Below are positions 34,731 through 45,800 of a stretch of 64,000 nt of DNA, piece after piece. Source of the DNA: Azophilus sp964638775 (GTDB lineage: Bacteria; Pseudomonadota; Gammaproteobacteria; Pseudomonadales; Azotimanducaceae). The stretch lies in the NCBI GenBank assembly GCA_964638775.1, contig CAZWZH010000040.1, positions 17,046 through 81,045 of the forward strand. Reading direction: 5' to 3'. The notes beneath the pieces are model-generated. The model saw only the letters and a program-made list of their open reading frames with translations, was not told where the DNA came from and did no database searches. The first letter of the stretch is position 1, and each line of letters starts with the position of its first letter. A program made the translations under genes and the position numbers.

Positions 34731-35894
34731 ATGTCGTTGTCGATTCGAGACCGCGTCGACGAAATTGTTGCGCTTTTGCAGGAGGCGCAACTCGACGATT
34801 CCGCCTGGCCCGCCGCATCGGCTTTGATCGACGACGCCTGCGGTCTCCGGGGCAACGATCTGCTGCTTGCACGCTTTAGGCCCGAGGGGGGGATCGACAT
34901 TCAACTCCGTTGGCTTCTGCTTCGCGGTGAGGCCATTCCCGAACTCGAGCACGACTACGCCGAGAATTACGCGGCGATCGACGAACGTCCCGCCGCGGGT
35001 GTTCGGGAGCCATTCGGAAAACTGGTTCACACGAATACCCTGCTGTCCGACCGGATACGCCGGAATTCCGCTACCTACAACGAGTACCTCGTTCCCAACG
35101 CCGGCGAAAACTGCCTGAACGTGAGGATGCCCGGGGCGGGAGAGTCGCAGATCGCCTGGTCATTGGTGGGTCCGGGGGGCGGCCATCCGAGCGACTGGTC
35201 GAGCCAATGCGTGGACACGATCCGGCAGTTGTTGCCTCACGTGCGCCAGTTCGTCCGCGTACGACACGCATTGGCCGAGGCCCGTGCCGACGGCATGACC
35301 ACGGCGGCGCCACTCGACGTGCAGCGCATGGGGACGCTCATCCTGGATCGCCGAGGTCGGATCATCGAAGCCAACGAACACGCACGTTACCTACTGGCAT
35401 GCGCGGAAGGCTTGACGACTTCCGGACGTCACCTGATCGCCATTCCGCCGGCAGATGCGGATGGTGTAGCCAGGCTGATCGGTGCGGCTTGCGGTGGGCG
35501 CCAGGGAGGACCGATGCCGATTCTCCGGCCGTCGCGGCCACCGCTCGTCTTGTACGCCAGGCCATTGGAAGCGGCCGGGCCGCCGCCATTGGCGAAGCCG
35601 CCATTGGCAAAAAAGTGCGTCGCCAGGGTACTTGTCGCCGAACCGTTTTCGGCTCCCACCATCGACCCCCGGCGCGTGTCCGCGGCGCTGGGGCTTACGC
35701 CGGCACAGGGGCGTGTGGCCGCGGCGCTTGCGGCAGGCAGGACCGCCGCTTCGATCGCACACGCGACCCATCGCACGGAAGCCACCGTGAGATGGCACAT
35801 CCGCGCCGCGCTGAGCCGGCTTGGACTCGCACGGCAGGCGGATCTGGTCCGGGTCGTACTCCTGACGCCGGGCGTGTCCGAATCCGGCCGGTAG
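34731..35894 (+). CDS. LuxR-type transcriptional regulator
   Basis: The 387-residue protein has a C-terminal helix-turn-helix of the LuxR/FixJ type (about 320-380; LTPAQGRVAAALAAGRTAASIA, TEATVRWHIRAALSRLG). An N-terminal sensory-like region of about 220 residues and a PAS-like segment at about 200-260 (GTLILDRRGRIIEANEHARYLL) precede it. No acyl-homoserine-lactone binding signature is apparent. ATG 34731 follows GGAGG at ideal spacing; the frame is open 34 codons upstream without support. It is followed by 360 bp and then the plus-strand secreted-protein genes, which it may regulate (inference). Confidence 0.85.
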   Translation: MSLSIRDRVDEIVALLQEAQLDDSAWPAASALIDDACGLRGNDLLLARFRPEGGIDIQLRWLLLRGEAIPELEHDYAENYAAIDERPAAGVREPFGKLVHTNTLLSDRIRRNSATYNEYLVPNAGENCLNVRMPGAGESQIAWSLVGPGGGHPSDWSSQCVDTIRQLLPHVRQFVRVRHALAEARADGMTTAAPLDVQRMGTLILDRRGRIIEANEHARYLLACAEGLTTSGRHLIAIPPADADGVARLIGAACGGRQGGPMPILRPSRPPLVLYARPLEAAGPPPLAKPPLAKKCVARVLVAEPFSAPTIDPRRVSAALGLTPAQGRVAAALAAGRTAASIAHATHRTEATVRWHIRAALSRLGLARQADLVRVVLLTPGVSESGR

Positions 35895-36255
35895 CCGGCG
35901 GGTCTATTGGAAAGGCGCCGGCATGCAGCGCGGACTAATCGGACCTGTTGGGCCAGACACGTTCAAGGGTCTTTCCGTAGCAGGCAACGGGCGACGCGAA
36001 ACCTATCAATTTTTAGGGGCGACAAGGGCAGTGCCTTGCTAAAGACTTGCCTGGCGGGCTTACGGACCCGTGCGGGGGTGAGTGTCAACCGTGATCGCGA
36101 GGTTGGATTGGGCAGCCGCGATCGCGAGGTTGGATTGTGCAGCCGCGTGCCGGTTTGGCTGGCCCGGCCAGCAACCGGCGCTTCGACCCGATTGCCGGCA
36201 CCGTGAGTCCATCGCTTTCCGCTCAGGCGTGTTCGCGTCGGTTGGGAGAACGGGC
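35895..36255. other. Gene-free leader region of the secreted-protein cluster
   Basis: About 360 bp without a supported gene. It contains a 27-bp tandem duplication (36093-36146) and presumably the promoter for the large plus-strand genes that follow. Confidence 0.5.
36093..36146 (+). repeat. 27-bp tandem duplication
   Basis: Two adjacent copies of gatcgcgaggttggattg followed by (g/t)gcagccgc differ at one base. Each carries the CGATCGCG-like core at the junction. It lies about 110 bp before the start of the VCBS-repeat gene. Confidence 0.85.
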
Positions 36256-37839
36256 TTGAACGCATTCATCAGGACGCTTGCGGCCGCTATCGGAGTGATG
36301 CTGTCAACCGTTTGCATGTCAGCAAATGCGGCTGAGTCCTGCGGCGTACGTTTTCTGGACCGATCAATTGTGACCGGCACCGGTCCAGTTTCAACCGTAC
36401 ACGCGGCTGACCTGGATGGCGATGGCGATGCGGATGTCCTGTTCGGAATCGGTCGCGGTGTCGACGAGATCGGGTGGTACGAGAACACCGGGGACGACGG
36501 CAGGTCGTTTGCCACTTCGCCTCGGGCATTGGATGCCGCCGCAGACAATCCCGAATCCCTGGAAGCTGCGGACCTTGACGGCGACGGTGATCTCGACGTG
36601 CTTTCGGCTCTCGAAGGACCGGACACCGGAAGCAAGGTGGTGTGGTACCAAAACTCGGGTGGCGGGAGTTTCTCCGGGGCGCGGGTGATCTCCGACGAGG
36701 TAGCGGGCGCCAACGATGCCCACGCCGCCGACCTGGACGGGGACGGCGACCTGGATGTGGTCTCCGCATCCTATTTCGATGACAGGATCGCCTGGTACGA
36801 GAACCTGGGCAACGGGGACTTCTCTGCACAGAAGGTGTTGACAGACGAAGCGGAGGGTGCGGCAGACGTCCATGCGGCGGATCTGGACGGGGACGGCGAC
36901 CTCGACGTTCTGATTGCCTCGTCAGGCACGTTGGCTTGGTACGCCAACTCCGGTGACGGAGATTTCGAAGAGAGGGCGTTGTCGACCGGTTCATTCGGTA
37001 CACCTATCGCCGTGGACACCGCGGACCTTGATGGCGATGCCGACGAAGACATCGTCGGCGCAGTGTTTTCCGCCGGATCGGCGGTCGTGTGGCATGAGAA
37101 CTTAGGCGAAGGCGTTTTCGCCGAGCCGAGACTGGTCGACGCGGGCGTACAGGACGCGGCCAGACGCGTACTCGCCGTGGACGTGGATGGCGATGGGGAT
37201 GAAGACGTTCTGTCGGCGTTCGTGAACAGCCCCGGGGTCGGCTGGCATGAGACGATCGGCGGGCAACGTTTCCTCGGTCGACGCGCGATCGGCAGTGCTC
37301 GCAGAGGAAACCTCGACATTCATGCATCCGACGTGGATGACGACGGCGATTACGATGTGGTCGCCTCCTGGAGCGGCGTTGGTTCGGGGCAGGGCGCCAT
37401 CGCCTGGTACGAGAACGGTACGCGGCACTGTTCACAAGTCGCCGAGCTGGTTCTCCGCAGTTCGAACAGTGGGCTCGGGCCCACCGTCGAGCTGGCCCGC
37501 TTGCGAAACTCGGCACGCGAGATTTCCGCGCGGGCGATCACATCCGGCTCCGACGGCGATCTCGTCGTCGTGGTTGCCGACTCCAGCCGGGACGAGCTTT
37601 CGCGCGTCGTGCTCCCCGACCCGAGAGCCGTTCGCGGCGAGTTCTTCCGGCCCGACGGAGAGATCGACCAGTCAATCGCTGCCACGCTGGCCGAGACGTT
37701 GACGACAATCGCGTATCGCCACGATACCCGTGCCAGTTGGCTGATCGTCTACAAGTCCGTATGGACCGGCGACGCGTTTGAACTCGATCAGCTAGGCGCT
37801 CTCGACCTGCGCGGCGCCTCGGCCGCGAGCACGGACTGA
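36256..37839 (+). CDS. Secreted FG-GAP/VCBS repeat protein
   Basis: The 527-residue protein has a signal peptide (hydrophobic 8-25, ending SANA) and seven or eight FG-GAP/VCBS-type repeats of about 45 residues. Each has a calcium-binding DLDGDGD loop and a following WYEN strand, predicting a beta-propeller. A C-terminal region of about 130 residues has no repeats and is unrecognised. The best start is TTG 36256, preceded by GGGAGAA at good spacing and fitting the signal peptide; no ATG does as well. It ends 5 nt before the M64 fusion gene, whose own VCBS region is very similar, so the two are co-transcribed and possibly functional partners. Confidence 0.8.
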   Translation: MNAFIRTLAAAIGVMLSTVCMSANAAESCGVRFLDRSIVTGTGPVSTVHAADLDGDGDADVLFGIGRGVDEIGWYENTGDDGRSFATSPRALDAAADNPESLEAADLDGDGDLDVLSALEGPDTGSKVVWYQNSGGGSFSGARVISDEVAGANDAHAADLDGDGDLDVVSASYFDDRIAWYENLGNGDFSAQKVLTDEAEGAADVHAADLDGDGDLDVLIASSGTLAWYANSGDGDFEERALSTGSFGTPIAVDTADLDGDADEDIVGAVFSAGSAVVWHENLGEGVFAEPRLVDAGVQDAARRVLAVDVDGDGDEDVLSAFVNSPGVGWHETIGGQRFLGRRAIGSARRGNLDIHASDVDDDGDYDVVASWSGVGSGQGAIAWYENGTRHCSQVAELVLRSSNSGLGPTVELARLRNSAREISARAITSGSDGDLVVVVADSSRDELSRVVLPDPRAVRGEFFRPDGEIDQSIAATLAETLTTIAYRHDTRASWLIVYKSVWTGDAFELDQLGALDLRGASAASTD

Positions 37840-37844
37840 GACCC

Positions 37845-40800
37845 GTGAGAGTCGTCACGGCGGTACTGCTCACGCTTTTCGCTTCGGCCGCGCTGGGCGA
37901 GCCGGTAGAGACGTTCATCAATAATGGAGATCCGTCCCGACGCATCGACATCGTGATCCTGGGCGACGGCTACACGGCGGAGGAGACGGGCAAGTTCCGG
38001 GCGAGTGCGGTAAACGTAGCAGACGGACTGTTTCGTGATGCGCCGCTGCGAAACTACAGGCGCTTTTTCAACGTCCACTTCATCACCGTGGTGAGCCAGG
38101 AATCCGGAGCGGACCATCCAGAGCGTCAACCGCCCGTTTACAAGGACACCGCACTAGGCACGTTCTACAACTGCGGCGGCACCCCGAGGTGCACCTGCGT
38201 CGATTCCAATGCCGTCGAGCCCGTGCTCAACCGGTCCCTCGATGTCGCCGAGCGGGATTTCATACTGATCCTGGTAAACGACGATACCTGGGGTGGATGT
38301 TGGAACGGCCTGTACGCAGTTCAGGCAGACAACGAATCGGTGGCGGAGGTCACTCTTCATGAACTTGGGCATGCCTTCGGTCTTTGCGACGAGTACGCCT
38401 ACGACAATGAAACCGCCAGATGCAGGAAGAGAGAACCCCGGTGTCCAAACGCAACGGCCGAGACGTCACGCAACGCGATCAAGTGGAACGCGTGGATCGA
38501 TGACCAGACACCGATACCCACAGGTGTAAACCCTACCGAGTTGGAGTTGTTGGAAGTGGGCCTCTTTGAAGGCGCAAGATATTGCCCAACCGGTCTACAT
38601 CGCCCGACGTACGCTTCTTCAATGCGATCCACCAAGTTTCCGTGGCGCGAGGTCAACACGGAAGCGCTGATCAAGGGCATCTACCAGATCGCATCGCCCC
38701 TGGAGTCCCTGTCGGTGCCGTTCAGTTTCCCGATCTTCGAGAACTACGGCCAGCGGGTGTTCTCCGCCCGGGTTGCACGGCCTGAACCGGATACAACGGA
38801 GGTTGCGTGGTTCCTGGACGGCAACGAGGTCGGAAACCGGGACTATCTCGTCGTCAAACCGGGCGAACTCAGGGTGGGTCGCCATGAGCTCATCGTTCAG
38901 GTGACAGACACGACATCCATGGTCCGCCGCGATGACGACGCCCTGCTTCAGGCGCAGGAAGAGGTGGAATTCGAGGTGATTCCGTTCGCGGACGAGGACG
39001 GCGACGGGATGCCGACAACCTACGAAAAGGAACACGGTTTCGATCCTCAGGACGCCTCCGATGCCGGGACCGACGCGGACGGCGATGGCGCCACCAACCT
39101 CAACGAGTTCGTAGCCGGAACCGATCCCAGAAATCCGAACCAGTACCCGATGTTCTCGCTGAAGCGGGCGATCGGGCCGGTGGGTGAGGAAATCTCTGAC
39201 CTTGACGCCTCCGACCTGGACCTCGACGGCGACCCCGATCTTGTTGCTGCGGTGCACTCGGGGGACAGGGTTGGCTGGTTCGAAAACAGGGGTGGCGGCG
39301 TGTTTTCGAACGAGTCCTCGATCTCCTCGCAACTGGACGAGCCGACCGCGGTGCGTGCCGCCGACCTGGATGGAGACGGCGATGCGGACGTGATCGCCGC
39401 CGATGACGATGGCGTGACCTGGTTCGAAAACCGTGGCTCTGGAACCTTTCTGGCCCGATCGCCCATTGGGGGGGCCACAAACGATACACCCGCCTTGTTT
39501 GTCCAGGACCTCGATGGCGACGGGGACGCGGACGTGCTCTACGAAGGCGAGGATGGAATTGTCTGGCACGCAAACGATGGTGCGGGAAACTTCTCGGGCA
39601 CGAAGCTGATAGACAGCTCTCCAACGAACTCCCTGTCCTCGGCCGACCTCGACGGCGATGGGGATGCCGACATCGTGTCCGGCTACGGGCGCGGCGGGGG
39701 AACCGTTGTCTGGTACAGAAACCAGGGTAACGGAGACTTCGTCGAGAGCGGCGTTGCACAGTGGGATCAGGCCGATGGGTGGTTACCGGTCCACATCGCT
39801 GACCTCGACGGAGACGGCGATGCGGATCTTGTGTCCGCTTCTCCCTACGACCTGTCCGTTTCATGGCATGAGAATCAGGCTGACGGTTCCTTTGCCAATC
39901 GGCCTCTTCCCGGTGCCCGCCACGACTGGTTTCCCGTCTCGGTGGATACGGCGGACCTGGACGCTGACGGCGATGTCGACGTGCTCTCAGCCTTCGGGAC
40001 CGACTACAACGACTCCGGCTTCGTCGGCTGGTACGAGAACCTCGGAGGCGGGCACTTTGCACTGCCGCAGCCGGTTGCGCACGATGCGTACGGCGACATC
40101 GAGGCCGTGGATGTCGACGGCGACGGAGACCGGGATTTCGCCGCGGCGTTTACGATCGACGCTGCCGGTGACGGCCAGGTGTCCTGGTTCGAAAACCACG
40201 GCTCGGGCGGGGACGACCACGGAAACAGCCGTGCAACCGCGACGACGGTATTGTTGCCGGCCACCGTACACCCCGCGGAAGGCCACCTTGAAACAGGGGC
40301 TGACGTCGACGTATTCAGGGTCTGGGTGTCGGCACGGGGGACGTTGCGAGCCTCAACCCATGGCGACACCAACACACGGGGCGCGCTGGTTGACGCGTCG
40401 GGGCGTGTTCTGGCCGAGGACCAGGACTCCGGTACCGGATCGAACTTCGATTTCAGCACAACGGTAGAAGCGGGAACGCACTTCATCGAGGTACTGCATC
40501 AAAACCCGGGCGGCGCTGGAGGCCGCTACGGGATGACCGTGTCGTTCGGCCCGGCCCTTTCCAGTATTGGCGATGCGGCCCTTCTTCGCGCGATAGAGGA
40601 GTCTCTTGGCAAGCCGCCGGGAAGCGGGGTGACGGAGAACGAACTCGGGCAGCTCGTCTTTCTGCGGGCAGGGAACAGGGGTGTCGTCAGCCTGGACGGG
40701 TTGGAGCTTGCGGAAAACCTGGAAGAACTCGACCTGTCCGGCAACGCCATCTCCGATTTGTCACCACTGGTGGACCTGATGCAACTGGAACGCATCGACC

Positions 40801-42695
40801 TGTCGAACAACGCCATCCAGGACGTCGGACCGCTACTGCAAAACCCCGCCATCGGGACCGGCGATGAGGTGTATCTGCAGGGCAACCCACTGAGCGACGA
40901 GTCCCTGCGCAATCATCTGCCGGACCTGCATGCGCGCGGCGTGCGCGTCTATATCACCAGCGCATCGGTGGCGCCCGCGGCGTCACTGGAGGGCGAGCCA
41001 CTGGAATTCCACGTGCAGCTTTCCGAAGCCATAACCCAGGAAGTGGAGCTGGACTGGCGGACGGAGTCGGGAACCGCGATGACCGGTGACGACCTTCCAC
41101 AACAGTCCGGACGGGTCAGGGTCCGCGCCGGTGAGACGCTGGGATCGTTTGCGGTTACCACGAACCGGGACCAGAACGCGGAGAGCCATGAAAGCACTTT
41201 CATTCTGATGGAACCGCGCGCCTGGGGCGCGCCGGAAGAATCGGAGGTGCTTGGTCTGATCGTCGAGCGTGAGGGACCGACGGTGGACGTACCGGTGTTC
41301 GCGGCAGCCGGCGATGCGACCCGGCAGGGATTTGTCCGCGTTGACAACTACAACGGCGTGCGGGTGCCCGTGCACATCACCGCAACCGACGACTACGGAA
41401 ACCGGCGCGTAACGAACCTGGCGATCAATCGGTTCGAGACCGTGCACTTCAATTCAGGCGACCTGGAACTCGGCAACGTCGACAAGGGCATCTTTTCCGG
41501 CATTGGCGCCGGAACGGGCAACTGGCGGCTGGAGGCCCGCGGCATTGACGTGGAGGTTCTTACCTACATGCGGACCCGGGACGGTTTTCTCACCAGTCTT
41601 CATGACCTTGTTCCAGTGGAGCGGGGCGTCTATCGCGTGCCAGTCTTCAACCCGGGCAGCAATCCGAACCAGGTCAGCCGGTTGCGACTGTTCAATCGAA
41701 AGGACCAGCCGGCGGCCGTCACCATTGAAGGGATCGACGACGCCGGAAACCGTTCCTCGGGACGCGCGCGCGTCGATCTCGCGGTGGGCGAGGTGCGCAC
41801 GATTTCCGCCCAGGATCTCGAGTCCGGTGTCGGAATCGACGGCCAACTCGGCGACGGAACCGGCAAGTGGAGGCTGTTGGTCGAGTCGAATCGCGACATT
41901 GGCGTTGCCAGTCTCCTGGAAAGCCCCACCGGCCACCTGACCAACCTGTCAACCGTCGGGGCGAGCAAGACATTGCAGGACGGCACCATCGTCTTCCTGG
42001 TGCCCCTGTTCCCCTCGGCGTCCGACGTCAACGACAGGCAAGGATTCGTGCGCATCGTCAATCCCGGTGCAGAACGCGATGTGCACATCAAGCCATTTGA
42101 CGACTCCGGACGAGACTACCCGGCGCAACGCCTTCGTATCGGGGCCGGCCAGGCGGTTCATTTCAATTCCGACGACTTCGAGCTGGGAAACGCCGAGAAA
42201 GGGCTGACGGGAACCGGCGCGGGCCAGGGTGACTGGTGGTTGCAGATATCGGGGCAGCCGGAATTCGAAGTCATGGGTTACATCCGACGCCGTAACGACG
42301 GCTTCCTGACCAGCATGCACGACGTTGCGGGGCTGGACCGTGGCGACTATTTCGTTCCGACGTTTAATCCGGGCAGCAATCGAAATCAGGTGAGCCACCT
42401 GCGACTCGTCAACATCAGCCGGTCGACGGCCACCGTCAGAATCGGTGGCGTAGACAGCTCCGGAAACGCATCCCGCGGGGATGTCCGGCTGTCGATCCCC
42501 GCGCAATCGGTGCGGACGCTGTCGGCTCAGGCGCTCGAAGCCGGCGGGGCTGGATTCGCGGGTTCCCTGGGGGATGGGGACGGCAAGTGGCGATTGTTCG
42601 TCGATTCAGACACCGAACTCGCGGTGATGAGCCTCCTTGAAAGTCCATCCGGCCACCTCACCAACCTGTCGACACGGACGGGCGTTCTGAAATGA
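37845..42695 (+). CDS. Giant secreted M64-type metalloprotease fusion
   Basis: The 1616-residue exported protein has these parts in order: signal peptide (1-19); M64 (IgA-protease-like) domain about 20-300 with zinc motif HELGHAFGLCDEY at 172-184; an EF-hand/thrombospondin-3-like calcium segment (about 383-430, DEDGDGMPTTYE); VCBS/FG-GAP repeats (about 440-785); a PPC-like beta domain (about 785-905); leucine-rich repeats (about 906-1030); a Calx-beta-like domain (about 1033-1140); and four copies of the C-terminal module shared with the other large proteases (about 1147-1616). GTG 37845 starts at the signal peptide, 5 nt after the upstream gene. Substrates are unknown; M64 enzymes cleave host or extracellular proteins in the characterised cases. 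Confidence 0.88.
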   Translation: MRVVTAVLLTLFASAALGEPVETFINNGDPSRRIDIVILGDGYTAEETGKFRASAVNVADGLFRDAPLRNYRRFFNVHFITVVSQESGADHPERQPPVYKDTALGTFYNCGGTPRCTCVDSNAVEPVLNRSLDVAERDFILILVNDDTWGGCWNGLYAVQADNESVAEVTLHELGHAFGLCDEYAYDNETARCRKREPRCPNATAETSRNAIKWNAWIDDQTPIPTGVNPTELELLEVGLFEGARYCPTGLHRPTYASSMRSTKFPWREVNTEALIKGIYQIASPLESLSVPFSFPIFENYGQRVFSARVARPEPDTTEVAWFLDGNEVGNRDYLVVKPGELRVGRHELIVQVTDTTSMVRRDDDALLQAQEEVEFEVIPFADEDGDGMPTTYEKEHGFDPQDASDAGTDADGDGATNLNEFVAGTDPRNPNQYPMFSLKRAIGPVGEEISDLDASDLDLDGDPDLVAAVHSGDRVGWFENRGGGVFSNESSISSQLDEPTAVRAADLDGDGDADVIAADDDGVTWFENRGSGTFLARSPIGGATNDTPALFVQDLDGDGDADVLYEGEDGIVWHANDGAGNFSGTKLIDSSPTNSLSSADLDGDGDADIVSGYGRGGGTVVWYRNQGNGDFVESGVAQWDQADGWLPVHIADLDGDGDADLVSASPYDLSVSWHENQADGSFANRPLPGARHDWFPVSVDTADLDADGDVDVLSAFGTDYNDSGFVGWYENLGGGHFALPQPVAHDAYGDIEAVDVDGDGDRDFAAAFTIDAAGDGQVSWFENHGSGGDDHGNSRATATTVLLPATVHPAEGHLETGADVDVFRVWVSARGTLRASTHGDTNTRGALVDASGRVLAEDQDSGTGSNFDFSTTVEAGTHFIEVLHQNPGGAGGRYGMTVSFGPALSSIGDAALLRAIEESLGKPPGSGVTENELGQLVFLRAGNRGVVSLDGLELAENLEELDLSGNAISDLSPLVDLMQLERIDLSNNAIQDVGPLLQNPAIGTGDEVYLQGNPLSDESLRNHLPDLHARGVRVYITSASVAPAASLEGEPLEFHVQLSEAITQEVELDWRTESGTAMTGDDLPQQSGRVRVRAGETLGSFAVTTNRDQNAESHESTFILMEPRAWGAPEESEVLGLIVEREGPTVDVPVFAAAGDATRQGFVRVDNYNGVRVPVHITATDDYGNRRVTNLAINRFETVHFNSGDLELGNVDKGIFSGIGAGTGNWRLEARGIDVEVLTYMRTRDGFLTSLHDLVPVERGVYRVPVFNPGSNPNQVSRLRLFNRKDQPAAVTIEGIDDAGNRSSGRARVDLAVGEVRTISAQDLESGVGIDGQLGDGTGKWRLLVESNRDIGVASLLESPTGHLTNLSTVGASKTLQDGTIVFLVPLFPSASDVNDRQGFVRIVNPGAERDVHIKPFDDSGRDYPAQRLRIGAGQAVHFNSDDFELGNAEKGLTGTGAGQGDWWLQISGQPEFEVMGYIRRRNDGFLTSMHDVAGLDRGDYFVPTFNPGSNRNQVSHLRLVNISRSTATVRIGGVDSSGNASRGDVRLSIPAQSVRTLSAQALEAGGAGFAGSLGDGDGKWRLFVDSDTELAVMSLLESPSGHLTNLSTRTGVLK
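41287..42692 (+). repeat. Coding array of the C-terminal module (M64 fusion), A-B-A-B
   Basis: Modules begin near 41287 (A, RQGFVRV), 41632 (B, FNPGSNPNQVS), 41995 (A) and 42349 (B). Shared marks are HFNSxDxExGN, GxGNWRL, DGFLTSxHD in A and GKWRL, SLLESPxGHLTNLST in B. A and B are themselves similar and about 115-120 residues each. Confidence 0.85.
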
Positions 42696-42802
42696 CGTTG
42701 CGAAGCCGCTCGCGTGGGCGATGCGTCGACCGGCAGGCGAAGCGGTTCGGGAGCGAACGCTACGACGCGGCGTAGCGGAAACTGAAGGAAAGGGTAGGGA
42801 TC

Positions 42803-45800
42803 ATGGCGTTTTGCAGGAAGGCTGTCGAATCAATGGCGATCGGCGCATTGGCGTTGGTGCCGATCACCGCCGTGGCCGCCGAGGAGGCGGTGGCAATCGA
42901 AATCTTCACGCCGGTCGGCACGATGGAGGACCATCGTATCCGCGCCGAGCGTCCGGGTTCACTGGCGAGTCTGCATGACGCTGAAACCGACCGCTCCGAA
43001 TCGAGGCACGCCGAGGTGCTGCGCAGCCGTTCGGTCGTCGTCGACCTGCCGGCGCTCGCAGCCGTGCGTGAACAATTGGAGGAAGGCGGCCCGGTGCAGA
43101 TCGGTCTTGACCTGTTTTCCGATGTTGACCTGATTGCGAATATCGCGCGCACGGCCAAGACGCGGTACGGCTATTCGCTGTCGGGGCAGATCGACGGGGA
43201 CCCGCACGGCAGCGTGACCCTCGTCGTTCACGGGGACATTCTGGCCGGGGCGGTTCACTCGCGAGAGGGGACTTACGTGATCGCGTCAAACAACGGAGCG
43301 ATCCACACCGTGCGGGAGATTTCGGGAGACTTCGAGTGCCAGGTCGACGGAAGGCCGCACAAGGCACTTGAAGTCGGCAAGCTCGGGAACGTGCCGGCGT
43401 CGGCGACATCGGATGACGACGGATCGGAAATCGATCTGCTGGTGCTGTTTACGCAAGCCGCTCTTGACGTCGAGGGCAGCCTGCGGGGCATGCGTTCAGG
43501 CATCGACCTGGCCGTTGCGTGGGCAAACGACGCGTACGAGGCCGGAGGTGTCGAACTGCGCCTCAACCTGGTTGCCGCAGTACTGGTCGATTATGAAGAG
43601 TCGACGGAAAGAGGCAGCGCCGGAGTAACGAATCAGGCGTTTGACCTTGAGCACATGGTGGAGCCGGGGGACGGCCTGTTGGAAGAGGCCCATGAACTGC
43701 GGGACGCCTACGCGGCGGATGTCGTCCACTTGGTTGTCGACCAGCCTGGCGGAGGGGGGATCGCCAAGCTCCTGCAAGTGGACGAGGCGGATCCGTCTGC
43801 ATATGGCTTTTCCGCCAGCAACAGCCTGCTTTCGAATCCGCAGTTACTTGCCCACGAGGTGGGCCATGTCATGGGATTGCTGCATGATCGGTACGAGGAA
43901 GCCGACTTCGGCTGGGACAGGGCAGGAACGCCGTTCGCGTCCTATTCGTTCGGCTATGTGAACCAGCGCGCTTTCGACGCCGGCGCGTCGGAAGACAGCC
44001 GCTGGCGGACGATCATGGCGTACCCCACGCAGTGCCGGCACGATGGGTTCTGGTGTGACACGATTCAACGCTTCTCGAACCCACATCAAACGTATCCGGC
44101 TGGAACCGGGGACCCGCTCGGCGTGGCGGGCGTGGGGTCGACGGAAGCCATTGACGGTCCTGCTGATGCGGCTCGCAGTCTGAACGAATCGCGGTCCTTG
44201 ATCGCCGGTTTCCGCGACAGCGCGTCGCGCTGCGATTATCGCCTGTCGGAGGTACGGCGGGATGTACCTGCTTCCGGCGGCGAGTTCACGGTCGAAATAG
44301 ACGCCGCCTCGTCCTGCGCTTGGACCGGTACCGCGTTTGGCGAACACGTTGAGATCACGTCCGACGCAATGGGGAACGGTCCGGGGGAAGTGCAATACCG
44401 CGTCCGGGCGAACGACGGTCCCGCGCGGGTCGACTATGTGGTCCTGGCCGGCGAGATGCTCGCCGTGTACCAGTCTGCCGCAGTCGCACCTTTGAAGGTA
44501 TGCGACCGGACGCCGCAGGTGCGCGACGCCATTGCGAACGCGATCGGTTCGACCTGTGGCGCAGTTTCGGAGTTTGACCTGTTGGAAGTGCGGTCCCTTG
44601 AGCTCGAATACCAGAACATCAGCAATATCCGCCGCGGTGATTTTGGCGGGCTCGCAAATCTGGTGGAGTTGCGTCTTAAAGGAAACCAGGATTTGACGAT
44701 CGAAGATGGTGCGTTTGACGATCTTCGCAAGCTGAAGTTGTTAGGCTTGTGTTGTTCAGATCTCGAAGAAGTGCCATCGGCGATTGGATCCCTGCGGTCA
44801 CTTTCCCATCTGTATCTGCATGGAAATCGGATAGAGAACTTGGCGAAAAGCGCGTTTGCCGGCTTGTCGGAGTTGCGCTATCTGGACTTGAGCAGTACCG
44901 GTCTGGAAACGCTGGAGGAGGGCGTGTTTTCCGACCAACGGAAACTCCTGGAGCTTTACCTTGACCGAAACAGGATCACTGACGTCACAAAAGAGATGCT
45001 GCGTGGCCCTGAGGACCTGCTTCAGTTGCGTTTGAATCACAACCCGCTCGGCAAACTCCGTCCGGATGCGTTTGCGGCCATTCCAAAACTGTGGGTCCTG
45101 GACCTGCGCCGGACGCAACTTCGCACGGTTCCATCGGAAAGCGTCGCCAATGTTGTCTCGAGCCTGTATCTCTCCGACAACCGTATAGATGACCTTTCCG
45201 GCACCACGTTCCCCGGCTGGAGCCTCGGAAGATTGAGCCTTGCAAACAACGCGTTGCGGACACTTCCAGCCGGCGTTTTTGCCGGTTTCACCAGCGAAGC
45301 CTGCAAGCACGGTGAGATGGAACTGGACCTGTCGGGCAATCCTGGCGCACCGTTTTCGCTGGCGCTGGAGCTTGATCGGGCCGATTCGGAGACGGCGGTG
45401 TTCGGATCACGCCAAGCGGTTGTTCGCGTTCGCGAAGGCGCCCCCTGGCCGATGACGGTTGGCGTTGTGGGGACCGGCAGTTCGTCGATTCGGACGGATG
45501 TGACGATCGAGAACGGCGATACCGAGAGCGCACCGTTCGAGGTCGCGGGCACCGGACCCGTTCTGCTGCGAATGAGCGCCGCGCCGCGTGTGCCGCTGGG
45601 TTACAGCGGAGTCCGAGTCGACCTCGGCGACGCCCTGCCGCTGTTCGGACTGGACGGTTCGGTACTGAATGCCGGCGGCACACCCCTGGTCATGGATCTT
45701 GCCGAGGCGTTCGCCCGGAACGGGGAAGACCCGGAGATTTCGGCTACGTCGAGCGATCCCCGCGTCGCGACCGCCGATGTGGCGAACGGGACCTTGACGG

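Noticed and set aside
36082..36255. Upstream in-frame start for the VCBS protein
   Set aside because: The extra residues come from the 27-bp tandem repeat and would hide the signal peptide; the TTG at 36256 has a proper ribosome site.
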